Position numbers and translations under genes: made by a program. The notes beneath the pieces are model-generated. The model was not told the DNA's origin. It made no database searches and saw nothing but the letters and a program-made list of their open reading frames with translations. From Paracidovorax avenae ATCC 19860 (GTDB taxonomy: Bacteria; Pseudomonadota; Gammaproteobacteria; Burkholderiales; Burkholderiaceae_C), in contig NC_015138.1 in NCBI RefSeq assembly GCF_000176855.2, positions 3,410,001 to 3,474,000 of the forward strand: a stretch of 64,000 nucleotides of DNA, read 5' to 3'. Shown here one piece after another: positions 1 through 8,101 of the stretch; the first letter of the stretch is position 1, and every line of letters starts with the position of its first letter.

Positions 1-19
1 CCAATCCCAGCCCGCCGTG

Positions 20-925
20 ATGTGCGGCCCCCGCGTCGAGCGCCGCCGCGTGCTCATCGGCGGCAGCGCCTTCTGGGGCACGATGGTGGAAGAAGGCACC
101 GACGCGGGCCGCCTGCGCCTGGACGATGGCCGCCTGCTGGATGCCGACGCACAGACCTACCTGCCGCCAGTCAACCCCGGCAAGATCATCGCGGTCCACA
201 TCTCCTACAGCTCGCGCAGCTTCGAGACCCGCAACAAGCCGAAGCCCACCGAGACGCCCACCTACTTCACCAAGCCGCCGACCGCGCTCAACGGCCACAA
301 GGGCCAGATCCTGAAGCCGGCGGACTGCAAGTACCTCAACTACGAAGGCGAGTACGCGGTGGTGATCGGCCGCACCTGCCGCAACGTGACGCCCGACGAA
401 GCCTGGGACTACATCGAGGGCTTCTGCCCCGCGCTGGACATGGGGCTGCAGGACTTCCGCGACACCGACCAGGGCAGCATGCTGCGCGTGAAGGGCGCGG
501 ACACGCTGCTGCCCATCGGACCGGGCATCGTGCGCGGCGTGGACCTGTTCGCGCAGACGCTGCGCACGCTGGTCAACGGCCGCGTGGTGCAGGAGGCGCA
601 CATCGGCGACGAGACGATCTGGGGCCCGCACTACGTGATCGCCGACATCGCGCGCCACATCACGCTCATGCCCGGCGACGTGATCCTGATGGGCACGCCC
701 TGCCATTCGCGCAGCGTCGATCCCGGCAACGTGGTGGCCTGCGAGATCACCGGCATCGGCCGCGTGGAAGGCACGGTGGTGGGCATCGAGGCTCCGCGCG
801 CGGCGGCGCTGGGCGTGGGCCATGCGCCCACCGACAGCCCCGAGGTGCGGCGCGTGGCGCTGGGCTTCGACGAGCGCGTGCCGGAGCACTTCAAGGCCAA
901 CCTGCGCGAGGCCAAAGGCCAATGA
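20..925 (+). CDS. Fumarylacetoacetate hydrolase (FAH) family protein
   Basis: About 301 residues. The C-terminal two thirds has the FAH fold signature: YEGEYAVVIG near residue 110 supplies the two metal-binding Glu residues, Asp near 140 follows in ALDMGLQDFR, and RVKGADTLLPIGP matches the active-site Lys/Asp segment of acylpyruvase/isomerase-type members. Such enzymes cleave or decarboxylate beta-diketo acids in aromatic catabolism; the substrate cannot be read from sequence. The ATG at 20 is preceded by an in-frame GTG at 17, and the frame stays open to the left edge, so the true start could lie outside the window. Its stop overlaps the ATG of the next gene (ATGA), so the two are translationally coupled. 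Confidence 0.85.
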   Translation: MCGPRVERRRVLIGGSAFWGTMVEEGTDAGRLRLDDGRLLDADAQTYLPPVNPGKIIAVHISYSSRSFETRNKPKPTETPTYFTKPPTALNGHKGQILKPADCKYLNYEGEYAVVIGRTCRNVTPDEAWDYIEGFCPALDMGLQDFRDTDQGSMLRVKGADTLLPIGPGIVRGVDLFAQTLRTLVNGRVVQEAHIGDETIWGPHYVIADIARHITLMPGDVILMGTPCHSRSVDPGNVVACEITGIGRVEGTVVGIEAPRAAALGVGHAPTDSPEVRRVALGFDERVPEHFKANLREAKGQ

Positions 926-1923
926 TCGGCCAGGTCTGCATCGTCGGCGCGGGCGCCATCGGCGGCCTGATCGGCACCCGGCTGGCAGCAGCCGGACAGA
1001 CCGAGGTCTGCGCCCTGGCGCGCGGCGCCACCCTGGAAGCCCTGCGGCACGGCGGCTGGCAGCTGGAAAGCGCCGACGGCCAGCGTCTGCAGGTGCCCAC
1101 GCGTGCCTCCGACCGGCCGGCCGACCTGGGCCGGCAGGACCTGGTCGTCATCGCGGTCAAGGGGCCCGCTCTCGCCGGCCTCGCGCCGACGCTCGCGCCC
1201 TTGCTCGGCCCCGACACCATCGTGCTGCCGGCCATGAATGGCGTGCCCTGGTGGTTCTGCCAGCGCATTCCCGGTTTCGCCGGGACGGACCTGCGCAGCG
1301 TCGACCCCGAAGGCCGCATCGCCGCGGCCATCGGCCATGAGCGCGTGCTGGGTGCCGTCGTGCATGCGAGCGCGTCCACCCTGCAGCCCGGCGTGGTCCG
1401 CCACCAGATGGGCCGGGGCCTGATCGTGGGCGAACCCGGCGGCGGGCCCAGCGAGCGGGCCGGGGCCGTCGTTTCCCTGCTGGCGCATGCGGGGTTCGAC
1501 GCCACCCGGAGCGACGATGTGCGCTCGGCCATCTGGTACAAGCTGTGGGGCAATCTCACGATGAACCCGGTCAGCGCCCTCACCGGCGCCACGGTGGACC
1601 GCATCCTGGCCGACCCGCTGGTGCGCGGCTTCTGCTCCACCGCCATGCAGGAAGCCGCCCTCATCGGCCGGCAGATCGGCTGCCCCATCGACGAGGCCCC
1701 GGAGGCCCGCCACGCGGTCACGGCCAGGCTGGGGGCCTTCCGCACCTCCATGCTGCAGGACGCCCAGGCCGGCCGGCCGATCGAGCTGGACGCCATCGTG
1801 GGTGCCACCCATGAGATCGGCGAGCGCCTGGGACTGGCGACGCCCGCGATCGGCGCCCTGCTGGGCATGGCCCGGCTCTTCGGCCGCGTGCATGGCCTCT
1901 ATCCCGAAGCCCATGCCGCATGA
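922..1923 (+). CDS. 2-dehydropantoate 2-reductase family (PanE/ApbA-like)
   Basis: 333 residues. The N-terminus has the dinucleotide-binding motif GAGAIGG at residues 8-14, and the C-terminal domain has WYKLWGNLTMNP, which contains the catalytic Lys of ketopantoate reductases. The family reduces 2-oxo acids with NADPH. Coupling by a 4-base overlap to a FAH-family gene suggests a role in catabolism of an organic acid rather than pantothenate synthesis, because no other pantothenate gene is nearby. Which of the family's paralogous functions applies is not resolvable here. Confidence 0.88.
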   Translation: MIGQVCIVGAGAIGGLIGTRLAAAGQTEVCALARGATLEALRHGGWQLESADGQRLQVPTRASDRPADLGRQDLVVIAVKGPALAGLAPTLAPLLGPDTIVLPAMNGVPWWFCQRIPGFAGTDLRSVDPEGRIAAAIGHERVLGAVVHASASTLQPGVVRHQMGRGLIVGEPGGGPSERAGAVVSLLAHAGFDATRSDDVRSAIWYKLWGNLTMNPVSALTGATVDRILADPLVRGFCSTAMQEAALIGRQIGCPIDEAPEARHAVTARLGAFRTSMLQDAQAGRPIELDAIVGATHEIGERLGLATPAIGALLGMARLFGRVHGLYPEAHAA

Positions 1924-1993
1924 CCGTGCCGGGATCGTGAACACGTTCCTGGCAGCCGATACTGCAACCCCGCCTGACCTGAGGAGATCCACC

Positions 1994-3049
1994 ATGTCAT
2001 CGCTTTTCGACTTCCTGCGTACCGCCGCCGACACGCCGGCCCCGCCCGAAGGCGCGGCGCTGAGCCGGCGGCGCCTGCTGGCGGCCGGCTGCCTCTGCTG
2101 CGCCCTGCCCCTGGCCCGCGCACAGTCCACCGGACCGCTGCCGGCCGCGGCCCAGGCCCATCTGGACGCCGCCCGGCGCGCTGCCGGCAACGACCTGCTC
2201 GCGTACATGCGCCTGGGCGACGGCATCGCGCCCACACCCAGCGCGCCGCCCGTGTCGCCGGAGGCGCTGATGGCCCTGCCCGCGCCGGCCCCGGGCTGGG
2301 CCTTCGACAACCTGTGCTTCGTCGGCAACAAGTGGGTGAGCGCCTGGGGCCTGACCACGCCGGACGGCCTGGTCGTGATCGACGCGATGGACAACGACGA
2401 GGAAGCCCGCACGCTGGTGGCCGCAGGCCTGCGCACGCTGGGCCAGGATCCGGCCACGATCCGCGCCGTGCTGATCACCCATGGGCACGGCGACCACTAC
2501 GGCGGCTTCGCCCATCTGAAGTCCCTCTCCGGCGCGCGCGCCGCCATGAGCGAGGCGGACTGGACGATGACGGAAACCCAGCTGGAGTTCGACCGGTCCG
2601 ACTGGGGCCGCCCACCGAAGCGCGATCTGGTGCTCAAGGAAGGCCAGACACTGACCTGGGGCGACACGAAGATCGACGTGCTGCTCACGCCCGGCCACAC
2701 CATGGGCACCGTCTCGCTGCTGTTCGACGTGCGCGAAGGCGCGCGCCGCCACCGTGCACTGCTCTGGGGCGGCACTGCGTTCAACTTCCAGCGCAGCCCC
2801 GACCGCATGCAAAGGCTGCAGGCCTACATCGACCAGACCGACCGCGTGCGCCGCCTGGTGGAAGCACAGGGCGTGGACGTGTTCATCTCCAACCACGACC
2901 TGTTCGACGAGGCAGTGAACAAGCTGCAGGCCAGGCAACGGGGCGGCGGCGGCCGCAATCCGTTCGTCCTGGGCACGGCCAACGTCGTGCGGGCATTGAC
3001 CGTGATGAATGAATGCGCGCGAGCCACGCAGGTGGTCTGGAGCGCCTGA
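1994..3049 (+). CDS. Tat-exported MBL-fold metallo-hydrolase
   Basis: 351 residues from the ATG at 1994, which has GAGGAG just upstream; a longer frame exists but overlaps the previous gene. The N-terminus has SRRRLLAAG followed by a hydrophobic stretch ending ARAQ, a Tat-type signal peptide. The metal-binding motif HGHGDH is at residues 163-168, and later TPGHTMGTVS gives the next His, so both zinc sites look intact. Spacing resembles class B3-like periplasmic hydrolases, but no substrate can be named. Its end converges on the LysR gene on the opposite strand. Confidence 0.87.
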   Translation: MSSLFDFLRTAADTPAPPEGAALSRRRLLAAGCLCCALPLARAQSTGPLPAAAQAHLDAARRAAGNDLLAYMRLGDGIAPTPSAPPVSPEALMALPAPAPGWAFDNLCFVGNKWVSAWGLTTPDGLVVIDAMDNDEEARTLVAAGLRTLGQDPATIRAVLITHGHGDHYGGFAHLKSLSGARAAMSEADWTMTETQLEFDRSDWGRPPKRDLVLKEGQTLTWGDTKIDVLLTPGHTMGTVSLLFDVREGARRHRALLWGGTAFNFQRSPDRMQRLQAYIDQTDRVRRLVEAQGVDVFISNHDLFDEAVNKLQARQRGGGGRNPFVLGTANVVRALTVMNECARATQVVWSA

Positions 3050-3059
3050 AGCGCCGAGT

Positions 3060-4028
3060 TCAGGGAACGGCCCCGGGTGCCGCCCGGCCCGCTTGCGCGC
3101 CCATCGGGCCCGTCTCCTGCAGCAGGTCCACGAACGCCCTCACCTTCGCGGGCCGGAAGCGCGCCGGGGGAAACACCGCGTGGATGCCCCCGGACGGCAG
3201 GGACCATTGCGGCAGCACGTGGACCAGCCGGCCTGCCGCCAGGTCCTCGGCCACCGCATAGTCCGGCAGTACGGACAGCCCGGCACCGAGGCGCACGGCC
3301 TCGCGCACCGCCAGCGTCGCATCCATGGACATCACGGCATGCACGGAGACGCCCTGCCGCTCCAGTTCGCCCCGCGAGAAGCTCCAGCGCGTGGGCTCGC
3401 GCAAAGCGGTATTGGCGACGAACGGCAGCCGGGCGACGCCCTGCGGGTCTTCCAGTGCGTCCACCTGGCCTTGCCACGCGGGCGCCGCGACCAGCAGTTG
3501 CCGGAATGCGCCGATCTGCCGGGCCTGCACGGCCGGGTCCGTCAGCCACCCCACGCGGATCGCCAGTTCCACCTGGCCGGACATCACGTCGAGCGATTGG
3601 TCGCTCAGGATCGCATCCACCCTGCATTGCGGATACCGGCGCGTGAATTCGGTGACGGCCGGCACGACGGTCGTGATGCCGTAATCCAGCGCGGCCGTCA
3701 GGCGCAACGTGCCGGAAGGCTCCGTCACCCCCTCGCCGAGTTCATCGAAGGCATCGTGCGCTTCCTTCAGGACCAACGCACAGCGTGCATGGAAAGCCCT
3801 GCCCGCATCCGTGGGCGTCACCCTGCGCGTGGTGCGCGTGAGCAGCGTCGTGCGGAATTCCCGCTCCAGCCGCGCCACCTGCTGGCTGACGACGGCCTTG
3901 GTGATACCCAGCCGCTCGGCGGCCGCCGTGAAGCTGCCCGTCTCGACCACTGCCGCGAAATACGCCATGCGCTTGAGGTTGCCGAGGTGGCTGGTACCCG
4001 GTTCCAGATCATTGTTTGCCATTGGCAT
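3060..4028 (-). CDS. LysR family transcriptional regulator
   Basis: 322 residues. The winged-helix domain lies at about residues 16-75 (FAAVVETGSFTAAAERLGIT, then VVSQQVARLE), followed by a substrate-binding domain of the DmlR/AaeR-like subgroup. It is divergently transcribed from the genes starting at 4129, and a T-N11-A type inverted repeat lies between them, so it probably controls that rightward cluster (DsbA-like, MBL-fold, solute-binding protein, DoxX, SnoaL-like, esterase). The inducer is unknown. Confidence 0.9.
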   Translation of the reverse strand: MPMANNDLEPGTSHLGNLKRMAYFAAVVETGSFTAAAERLGITKAVVSQQVARLEREFRTTLLTRTTRRVTPTDAGRAFHARCALVLKEAHDAFDELGEGVTEPSGTLRLTAALDYGITTVVPAVTEFTRRYPQCRVDAILSDQSLDVMSGQVELAIRVGWLTDPAVQARQIGAFRQLLVAAPAWQGQVDALEDPQGVARLPFVANTALREPTRWSFSRGELERQGVSVHAVMSMDATLAVREAVRLGAGLSVLPDYAVAEDLAAGRLVHVLPQWSLPSGGIHAVFPPARFRPAKVRAFVDLLQETGPMGAQAGRAAPGAVP

Positions 4029-4042
4029 ACAGATTATCAGTC

Positions 4043-4063
4043 TTGACGTGATTTATTTGTCAA
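4043..4063. promoter_or_regulatory. Candidate LysR operator (TTGAC-N11-GTCAA)
   Basis: A perfect 5-bp inverted repeat, TTGAC and GTCAA, separated by 11 AT-rich bases, fits the T-N11-A pattern of LysR recognition boxes. It lies 15 bp upstream of the LysR start and 66 bp upstream of the divergent gene. The pairing with this regulator is inferred from position. Confidence 0.5.
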
Positions 4064-4128
4064 TCAGGGCTGCCTACCATCAATGCATCGAACACATCCG
4101 GACTCTCCCGAGCCCTCCGAAGCGTCCC

Positions 4129-4766
4129 ATGACCAAGACACTGCACTACCTCTTCGACCCGCTTTGCGGCTGGTGCTACGGCGCCGGCGGCACGGTGGCG
4201 GAACTCGCCGCCCTGCCTGGCGTCGCCCTGCGGCTGCTGCCCAGCGGCCTGTTCTCCGGCGAAGGTGCCCGCCCGATGAGCGCCGATTTCGCGGACTACG
4301 CCTGGAGCAACGACCAGCGCATCGAGCGCCTCACGGGCCAGCCTTCACGGAGCAGTACCGCAGCGACGTGCTGGGCGACCACCGGCAGATGTTCGACAGC
4401 GGCCCCGCCACCGTCGCACTGACGGCCGTGGCGCTGACCGCGCCCGAACGCGAGCTGGAGGCGCTCAAGGCCATCCAGCAGGCCCGCTACGTCCACGGCC
4501 AGGACATCACGCAACTGGACACGCTGGTGGCCACGCTGAAAGACATCGGTCTCGGCGATGCCGCGGACCGGCTGGCCCGGCCGGATGCCGGACTGCTCGA
4601 TGCCAACCGGGAGCGCATCGCCCGGGCGCAGGCGCTGTCGCAGCAGTTCGGCGCACGCGGGGTGCCCGCCTTCGTCCTGGAGCAGGGCGGCCAACAGCAG
4701 CTGCTGCATTCCAGCGCCGTGTTTTCCAACCCGCAGGCCTTCCTGGCACAGGTGGCCGGCGCCTGA
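4129..4766 (+). pseudogene. DsbA-family oxidoreductase, broken by a frameshift
   Basis: The start at 4129 opens a thioredoxin-fold protein of the DsbA family with a CGWC redox motif at residues 13-16. The frame continues to about 4341, where the protein sequence carries on in a different frame (ALTGQ, then FTEQYRSDVLG) to the stop at 4766. The junction reads cagccttc, where a coherent protein would need cag-gcc-ttc, so one G appears to be missing. The C-terminal part includes GVPAF, the cis-Pro segment of the family. Either the gene is inactivated or this is a sequencing error in a GC-rich run; the rest shows no further decay. Confidence 0.8.
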
Positions 4767-4812
4767 CCTCATCGCCTCTTTCCCTTTCCTCTTTCACTAC
4801 CCAAGGACCCTC

Positions 4813-5712
4813 ATGATGACCCGCCGAGACTTCGTTCAGACCGCCGCAGCCGCCGGCGCCGCCACCGCCCTGTCGGGCTGCGCTACCCCGGCAGCGACGG
4901 CAGCGCCGCTGCAGTGGAAGCACTTCCCCGCCGGCGAAAAGGGCTTCTTCCGCGCTCCCGTGCTGCTCTCCGGCAGCAAGGAGGCGATCCTCATCGACGC
5001 AGGCTTCTCGCTGCCCGACGGCCGCGCCGTGGCCGAGGCGATCCAGGCATCGGGCAAGACGCTGACCACCATCTACATCAGCCAGAGCGATCCCGACTAC
5101 TACTTCAGCCTGGGCGCGATCAAGGCCGCCTTCCCCGCCGCACGGGTGCTGGCCGCATCCGACACCATCGCCGCCATCCGCGCCAACGTGCAGAAGAAGA
5201 TCGATACCTGGTCGCCGCAGCTCAAGGAAAACGGCCCGCAGAAGCTGGCGGACATCGTCTTCCCCGAGCCCTTCGACGGCCCCTCGCTGAGCCTGGAAGG
5301 CAATGTGATCGAGATCGTCAAGGCGCAGGACCTGGGCGCGCGCCGCTACCTGTGGGTGCCTTCGCTGAACGCGGTGTTCGGCGGCGTGCTGGTCTTCTCG
5401 GGCCTGCACGTGTGGACGGCCGACACCGCGACGCCCGCCGCGCGTGCGGCCTGGGTGCGGAACCTCGAAGCCATCGCAGCGCGCAAGCCAGCCGTGGTGG
5501 TACCCGGCCACATGGCGGCGGGCGGCGCGCTGGACGTCTCGGCCGTGAACTACACCCGCGAATACCTGCTGGCCTTCGAACAGGAAGTCGCCAGGGCGGC
5601 CAATAGCGATGCCGTGATCGCGGCGATGACGAAGCGCTACCCCGACGCAGGCCTGCCCGTCGCGCTGCAACTGGGCGCGAAGGTCGCCAAGGGCGAGATG
5701 AAGTGGGGCTGA
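4813..5712 (+). CDS. MBL-fold lipoprotein with altered metal-binding motif
   Basis: 299 residues (ATG at 4813; a second ATG follows at 4816). The N-terminus MTRRDFVQTAAAAG leads to a lipobox ALSGC at Cys23, so a Tat-exported lipoprotein is likely. The fold is metallo-beta-lactamase-like (ILIDAGF, late VVPGHMA), but the position of HxHxDH reads SQSDPDYY (residues 90-97): both leading His are replaced by Gln and Asp and the last by Tyr. The protein may bind metal differently or be non-catalytic. It follows the frameshifted DsbA-family gene by 46 bp. Confidence 0.8.
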   Translation: MMTRRDFVQTAAAAGAATALSGCATPAATAAPLQWKHFPAGEKGFFRAPVLLSGSKEAILIDAGFSLPDGRAVAEAIQASGKTLTTIYISQSDPDYYFSLGAIKAAFPAARVLAASDTIAAIRANVQKKIDTWSPQLKENGPQKLADIVFPEPFDGPSLSLEGNVIEIVKAQDLGARRYLWVPSLNAVFGGVLVFSGLHVWTADTATPAARAAWVRNLEAIAARKPAVVVPGHMAAGGALDVSAVNYTREYLLAFEQEVARAANSDAVIAAMTKRYPDAGLPVALQLGAKVAKGEMKWG

Positions 5713-5718
5713 TGGAAT

Positions 5719-5749
5719 CGCCCGGGCCCGTCGATCCGGCGCCCGGGCG
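5719..5749. other. Strong GC stem-loop between two genes
   Basis: CGCCCGGGC at 5719-5727 is the reverse complement of GCCCGGGCG at 5741-5749, giving a 9-bp stem. There is no T-run, so it is not a typical intrinsic terminator; it could stabilise mRNA ends or separate the MBL-fold gene from the solute-binding protein gene. Confidence 0.45.
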
Positions 5750-5790
5750 GCTCTGCCGATGAATTGTTGAACGACCTCGAAAGAAAACAC

Positions 5791-6903
5791 ATGAAGATGC
5801 TTTTGCCTCTGCGCCTCACCTGCCTGGCGCTCGCACTCGCGGCCACGGGTTTCTCCACCCAGAGCCTGGCACAGGCGCCGCAGCCGCAAGCTGCCGCCGC
5901 CGTAGAACGCGACGGCGCGGGCCAGTCGCTCGACGACCTCTACCAGGCCGCCCTCAAGGAAGGCGGCGAGCTGACGGTGTACGCCGGCGGCGACGAGGTG
6001 ACCCAGGGCTTCGGAATCCAGTCGAACTTCGAGCGACGCTTTCCCGGCATGAAGCTCCACATCGTGGTGGACCTGAGCAAGTACCACGACGCGCGCATCG
6101 AAGAGCAGCTGCTGCGCAAGAACCTCGAGGTGGACGTGGCGCACCTGCAGACGCTGCACGACTTCGACGACTGGGCGGCCCGCGGGCTGCTGCTGCCGTA
6201 CAAGCCCATCGGCTGGGACCAGATTCCTGCGGCCTACAAGGACCCGGCCGGCCGCTTCTCCGGCTTGTTCATGCTGACTTTCGCCAACAGCTACAACAAG
6301 AACTATGTGTCGGCGGAGAACGCGCCGCGCGACTACTCCGACTTCCTCAAGCCCGAGTTCAAGAACCGCATCGTCATCGCCTACCCCAACGACGACGACG
6401 CCGTGCTGTACGTGTTCGACAAGATCATCCAGAAATACGGCATCGGGTTCATCGACCAGCTCAAGGCCAACGGCGTGCAATGGGTGCGCGGCACGCAGAC
6501 GCCCCGCGACGCGGTGGAGGCCGGCAAGTACGCCGTCTCGACCGGCACGTCGGGCAGCTTCGTGCCGGTGGAGTCTTCCCCGCTGCGCTTCGTGCTGCCC
6601 AAGAGCGATCCTTTCCTGACCTGGGCGCAGACGGGGGCCATCTTCAAGGACGCGAAACACCCGAATGCCGCCAGGCTGTACATGAGCTGGCAGCTGTCGC
6701 TGCCGGTGGCCTCCCACCCGCGGCAGTTCCCGATCCGCAAGGACGTGGCGCCGCTGCCGGGCTACCAGTCCCTGGAGCACTACAACACCAGCCCGGAGGA
6801 CTTCGTGGCGTTCATGCGCGACCGTGCCCGTGTCGAGCGCCTCAAGAGCCTGTTCGAGCGGCTGATCGGGCCCGTGCAGGGTATCTCGCCGCTCAAGGAT
6901 TGA
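5791..6903 (+). CDS. Periplasmic ABC-type substrate-binding protein (orphan)
   Basis: 370 residues from the ATG at 5791. A classical signal peptide (MKMLLPLRLTCLALALAA, cleavage probably after SLAQA) is followed by a type 2 periplasmic binding fold similar to the iron(III)/thiamine-like group (GGELTVYAGGDEVTQGF; TFANSYNKNYV). No permease or ATPase gene is adjacent, so the partner transporter is elsewhere or the protein acts alone. It sits in the rightward cluster facing the LysR gene. A start at 5764 is possible but would put eight residues before the signal peptide. Confidence 0.82.
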   Translation: MKMLLPLRLTCLALALAATGFSTQSLAQAPQPQAAAAVERDGAGQSLDDLYQAALKEGGELTVYAGGDEVTQGFGIQSNFERRFPGMKLHIVVDLSKYHDARIEEQLLRKNLEVDVAHLQTLHDFDDWAARGLLLPYKPIGWDQIPAAYKDPAGRFSGLFMLTFANSYNKNYVSAENAPRDYSDFLKPEFKNRIVIAYPNDDDAVLYVFDKIIQKYGIGFIDQLKANGVQWVRGTQTPRDAVEAGKYAVSTGTSGSFVPVESSPLRFVLPKSDPFLTWAQTGAIFKDAKHPNAARLYMSWQLSLPVASHPRQFPIRKDVAPLPGYQSLEHYNTSPEDFVAFMRDRARVERLKSLFERLIGPVQGISPLKD

Positions 6904-6993
6904 GCGATTGCAGACCGCCGTGCCCGCGCGATGCAACAGCACGCCAACGGGCACGGCGACTCCTCCTCGAACGCTTTTACGGGGCATCTCCTC

Positions 6994-7572
6994 ATGCGCA
7001 ACCCCTTTGATTTCAGTGTTTCCAGAGACAGGCTGGTTATTCCCGCATTGGCCGGCATCTACGAAAAGTTCGCCCAGCCGGCCGGCTGGCTGCTGCTTCG
7101 GCTCGCCGTCGGAGGCTGGCTGGTGCATGAAGGCTGGCCGAAGATCCTCGCGCCCATGGGCCAGGTGCAGTTCGTCGAAATGATCGGCTTCCACCCGGGA
7201 TGGCTGTTTTCGCCGCTTCTGGCCGTCATGCAGGTCGTCGGCGGTATCGCCCTCGTTCTGGGGCTGCTGACACGGCCGTTCGCCCTGGCCAACGCGGTGA
7301 TGCTGTTCGTGACGGTGTGGTTCCACTTCCACTACCCCTACAACGCCGAACCGCTGCTGAGCAGTGCCGGCCTGGAGGCGATCAGGGCCCATCCGGAATT
7401 CCTGACCGCCAACGGCTCGAAGCGGCTCATGGACGCGGGTATCGCGTTCACCGACCTCCTGCAGGGCAAGGCCGTTCAGCTGTCCAGCATCTGGGCCTTC
7501 GGCTGCCTGTTCTTCGCGGCCTTCGGCGGCGGCCTCTGGTCGGTCGATCGGCTCTTGAAGAAGTCGTTCTGA
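6994..7572 (+). CDS. DoxX family membrane protein
   Basis: 192 residues from the ATG at 6994 (an upstream start at 6931 would add 21 polar residues). Four hydrophobic segments are visible (GWLLLRLAVGGWLVHEG; LLAVMQVVGGIALVLGLL; NAVMLFVTVWF; IWAFGCLFFAAFGGG). HEGWPKI matches the DoxX signature region. Members are small inner-membrane proteins often placed beside redox or detoxification enzymes, with no settled general function. Confidence 0.82.
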   Translation: MRNPFDFSVSRDRLVIPALAGIYEKFAQPAGWLLLRLAVGGWLVHEGWPKILAPMGQVQFVEMIGFHPGWLFSPLLAVMQVVGGIALVLGLLTRPFALANAVMLFVTVWFHFHYPYNAEPLLSSAGLEAIRAHPEFLTANGSKRLMDAGIAFTDLLQGKAVQLSSIWAFGCLFFAAFGGGLWSVDRLLKKSF

Positions 7573-7647
7573 AACAGGGTACCGTACGCAGGCCGGCAAT
7601 TTCACATTGGGCCGCCACCGCAGCATTCGCAACAGACAGGAGTCGGG

Positions 7648-8037
7648 ATGAGCAGCAATCTGGAACTGATACGCCGCACCTACGAGGGATCGTCCGAGGA
7701 GAACGGCCGCAACCTGTTGGCCGTGCTCCATCCGCAGGTCGAGTGGACCGAGGCGGAAGGGTTTCCCTATGCGGGCACCTACGTGGGCGTCGAGGCGCTG
7801 ATGGCGGGCGTGTTCTCGCGCCTGGCCGGCGAGTGGATCGACTACCGTGCCCAGGTGCACACCTACCTCGCCGACGGCGACCGCGTGGCCGCCTTCGGTG
7901 TCTATTCGGGGACCTACAAGGCTACGGCCAAGTCGATGCAGGCCCCCTTCGCCCATCTGTATGAGATCCGGGACGGAAAGATCGTGCGCATGAACCAGTA
8001 CGTCGATACCGTGCTGGTCGCCAAGGCGCTGTCCTGA
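7648..8037 (+). CDS. SnoaL/NTF2-like family protein
   Basis: 129 residues, with an AGGAG-like ribosome site ten bases before the ATG. The pattern MSSNLELIRRTYEG...VEWTEAEGFPYAGTY...VAAFGVYSGTYKAT...FAHLYEIRDGKI is typical of small NTF2-fold proteins, which are cyclases, isomerases or ligand carriers. The Trp and Asp/His pocket residues cannot be assigned to a reaction. It lies between DoxX and a carboxylesterase in the same direction. Confidence 0.82.
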   Translation: MSSNLELIRRTYEGSSEENGRNLLAVLHPQVEWTEAEGFPYAGTYVGVEALMAGVFSRLAGEWIDYRAQVHTYLADGDRVAAFGVYSGTYKATAKSMQAPFAHLYEIRDGKIVRMNQYVDTVLVAKALS

Positions 8038-8101
8038 AGGGGGCGACGCGCCGTGGCCCCGTTGCATGCTGCACGTTCCATGCCCCGCCGGGGGCCATGC
8101 C

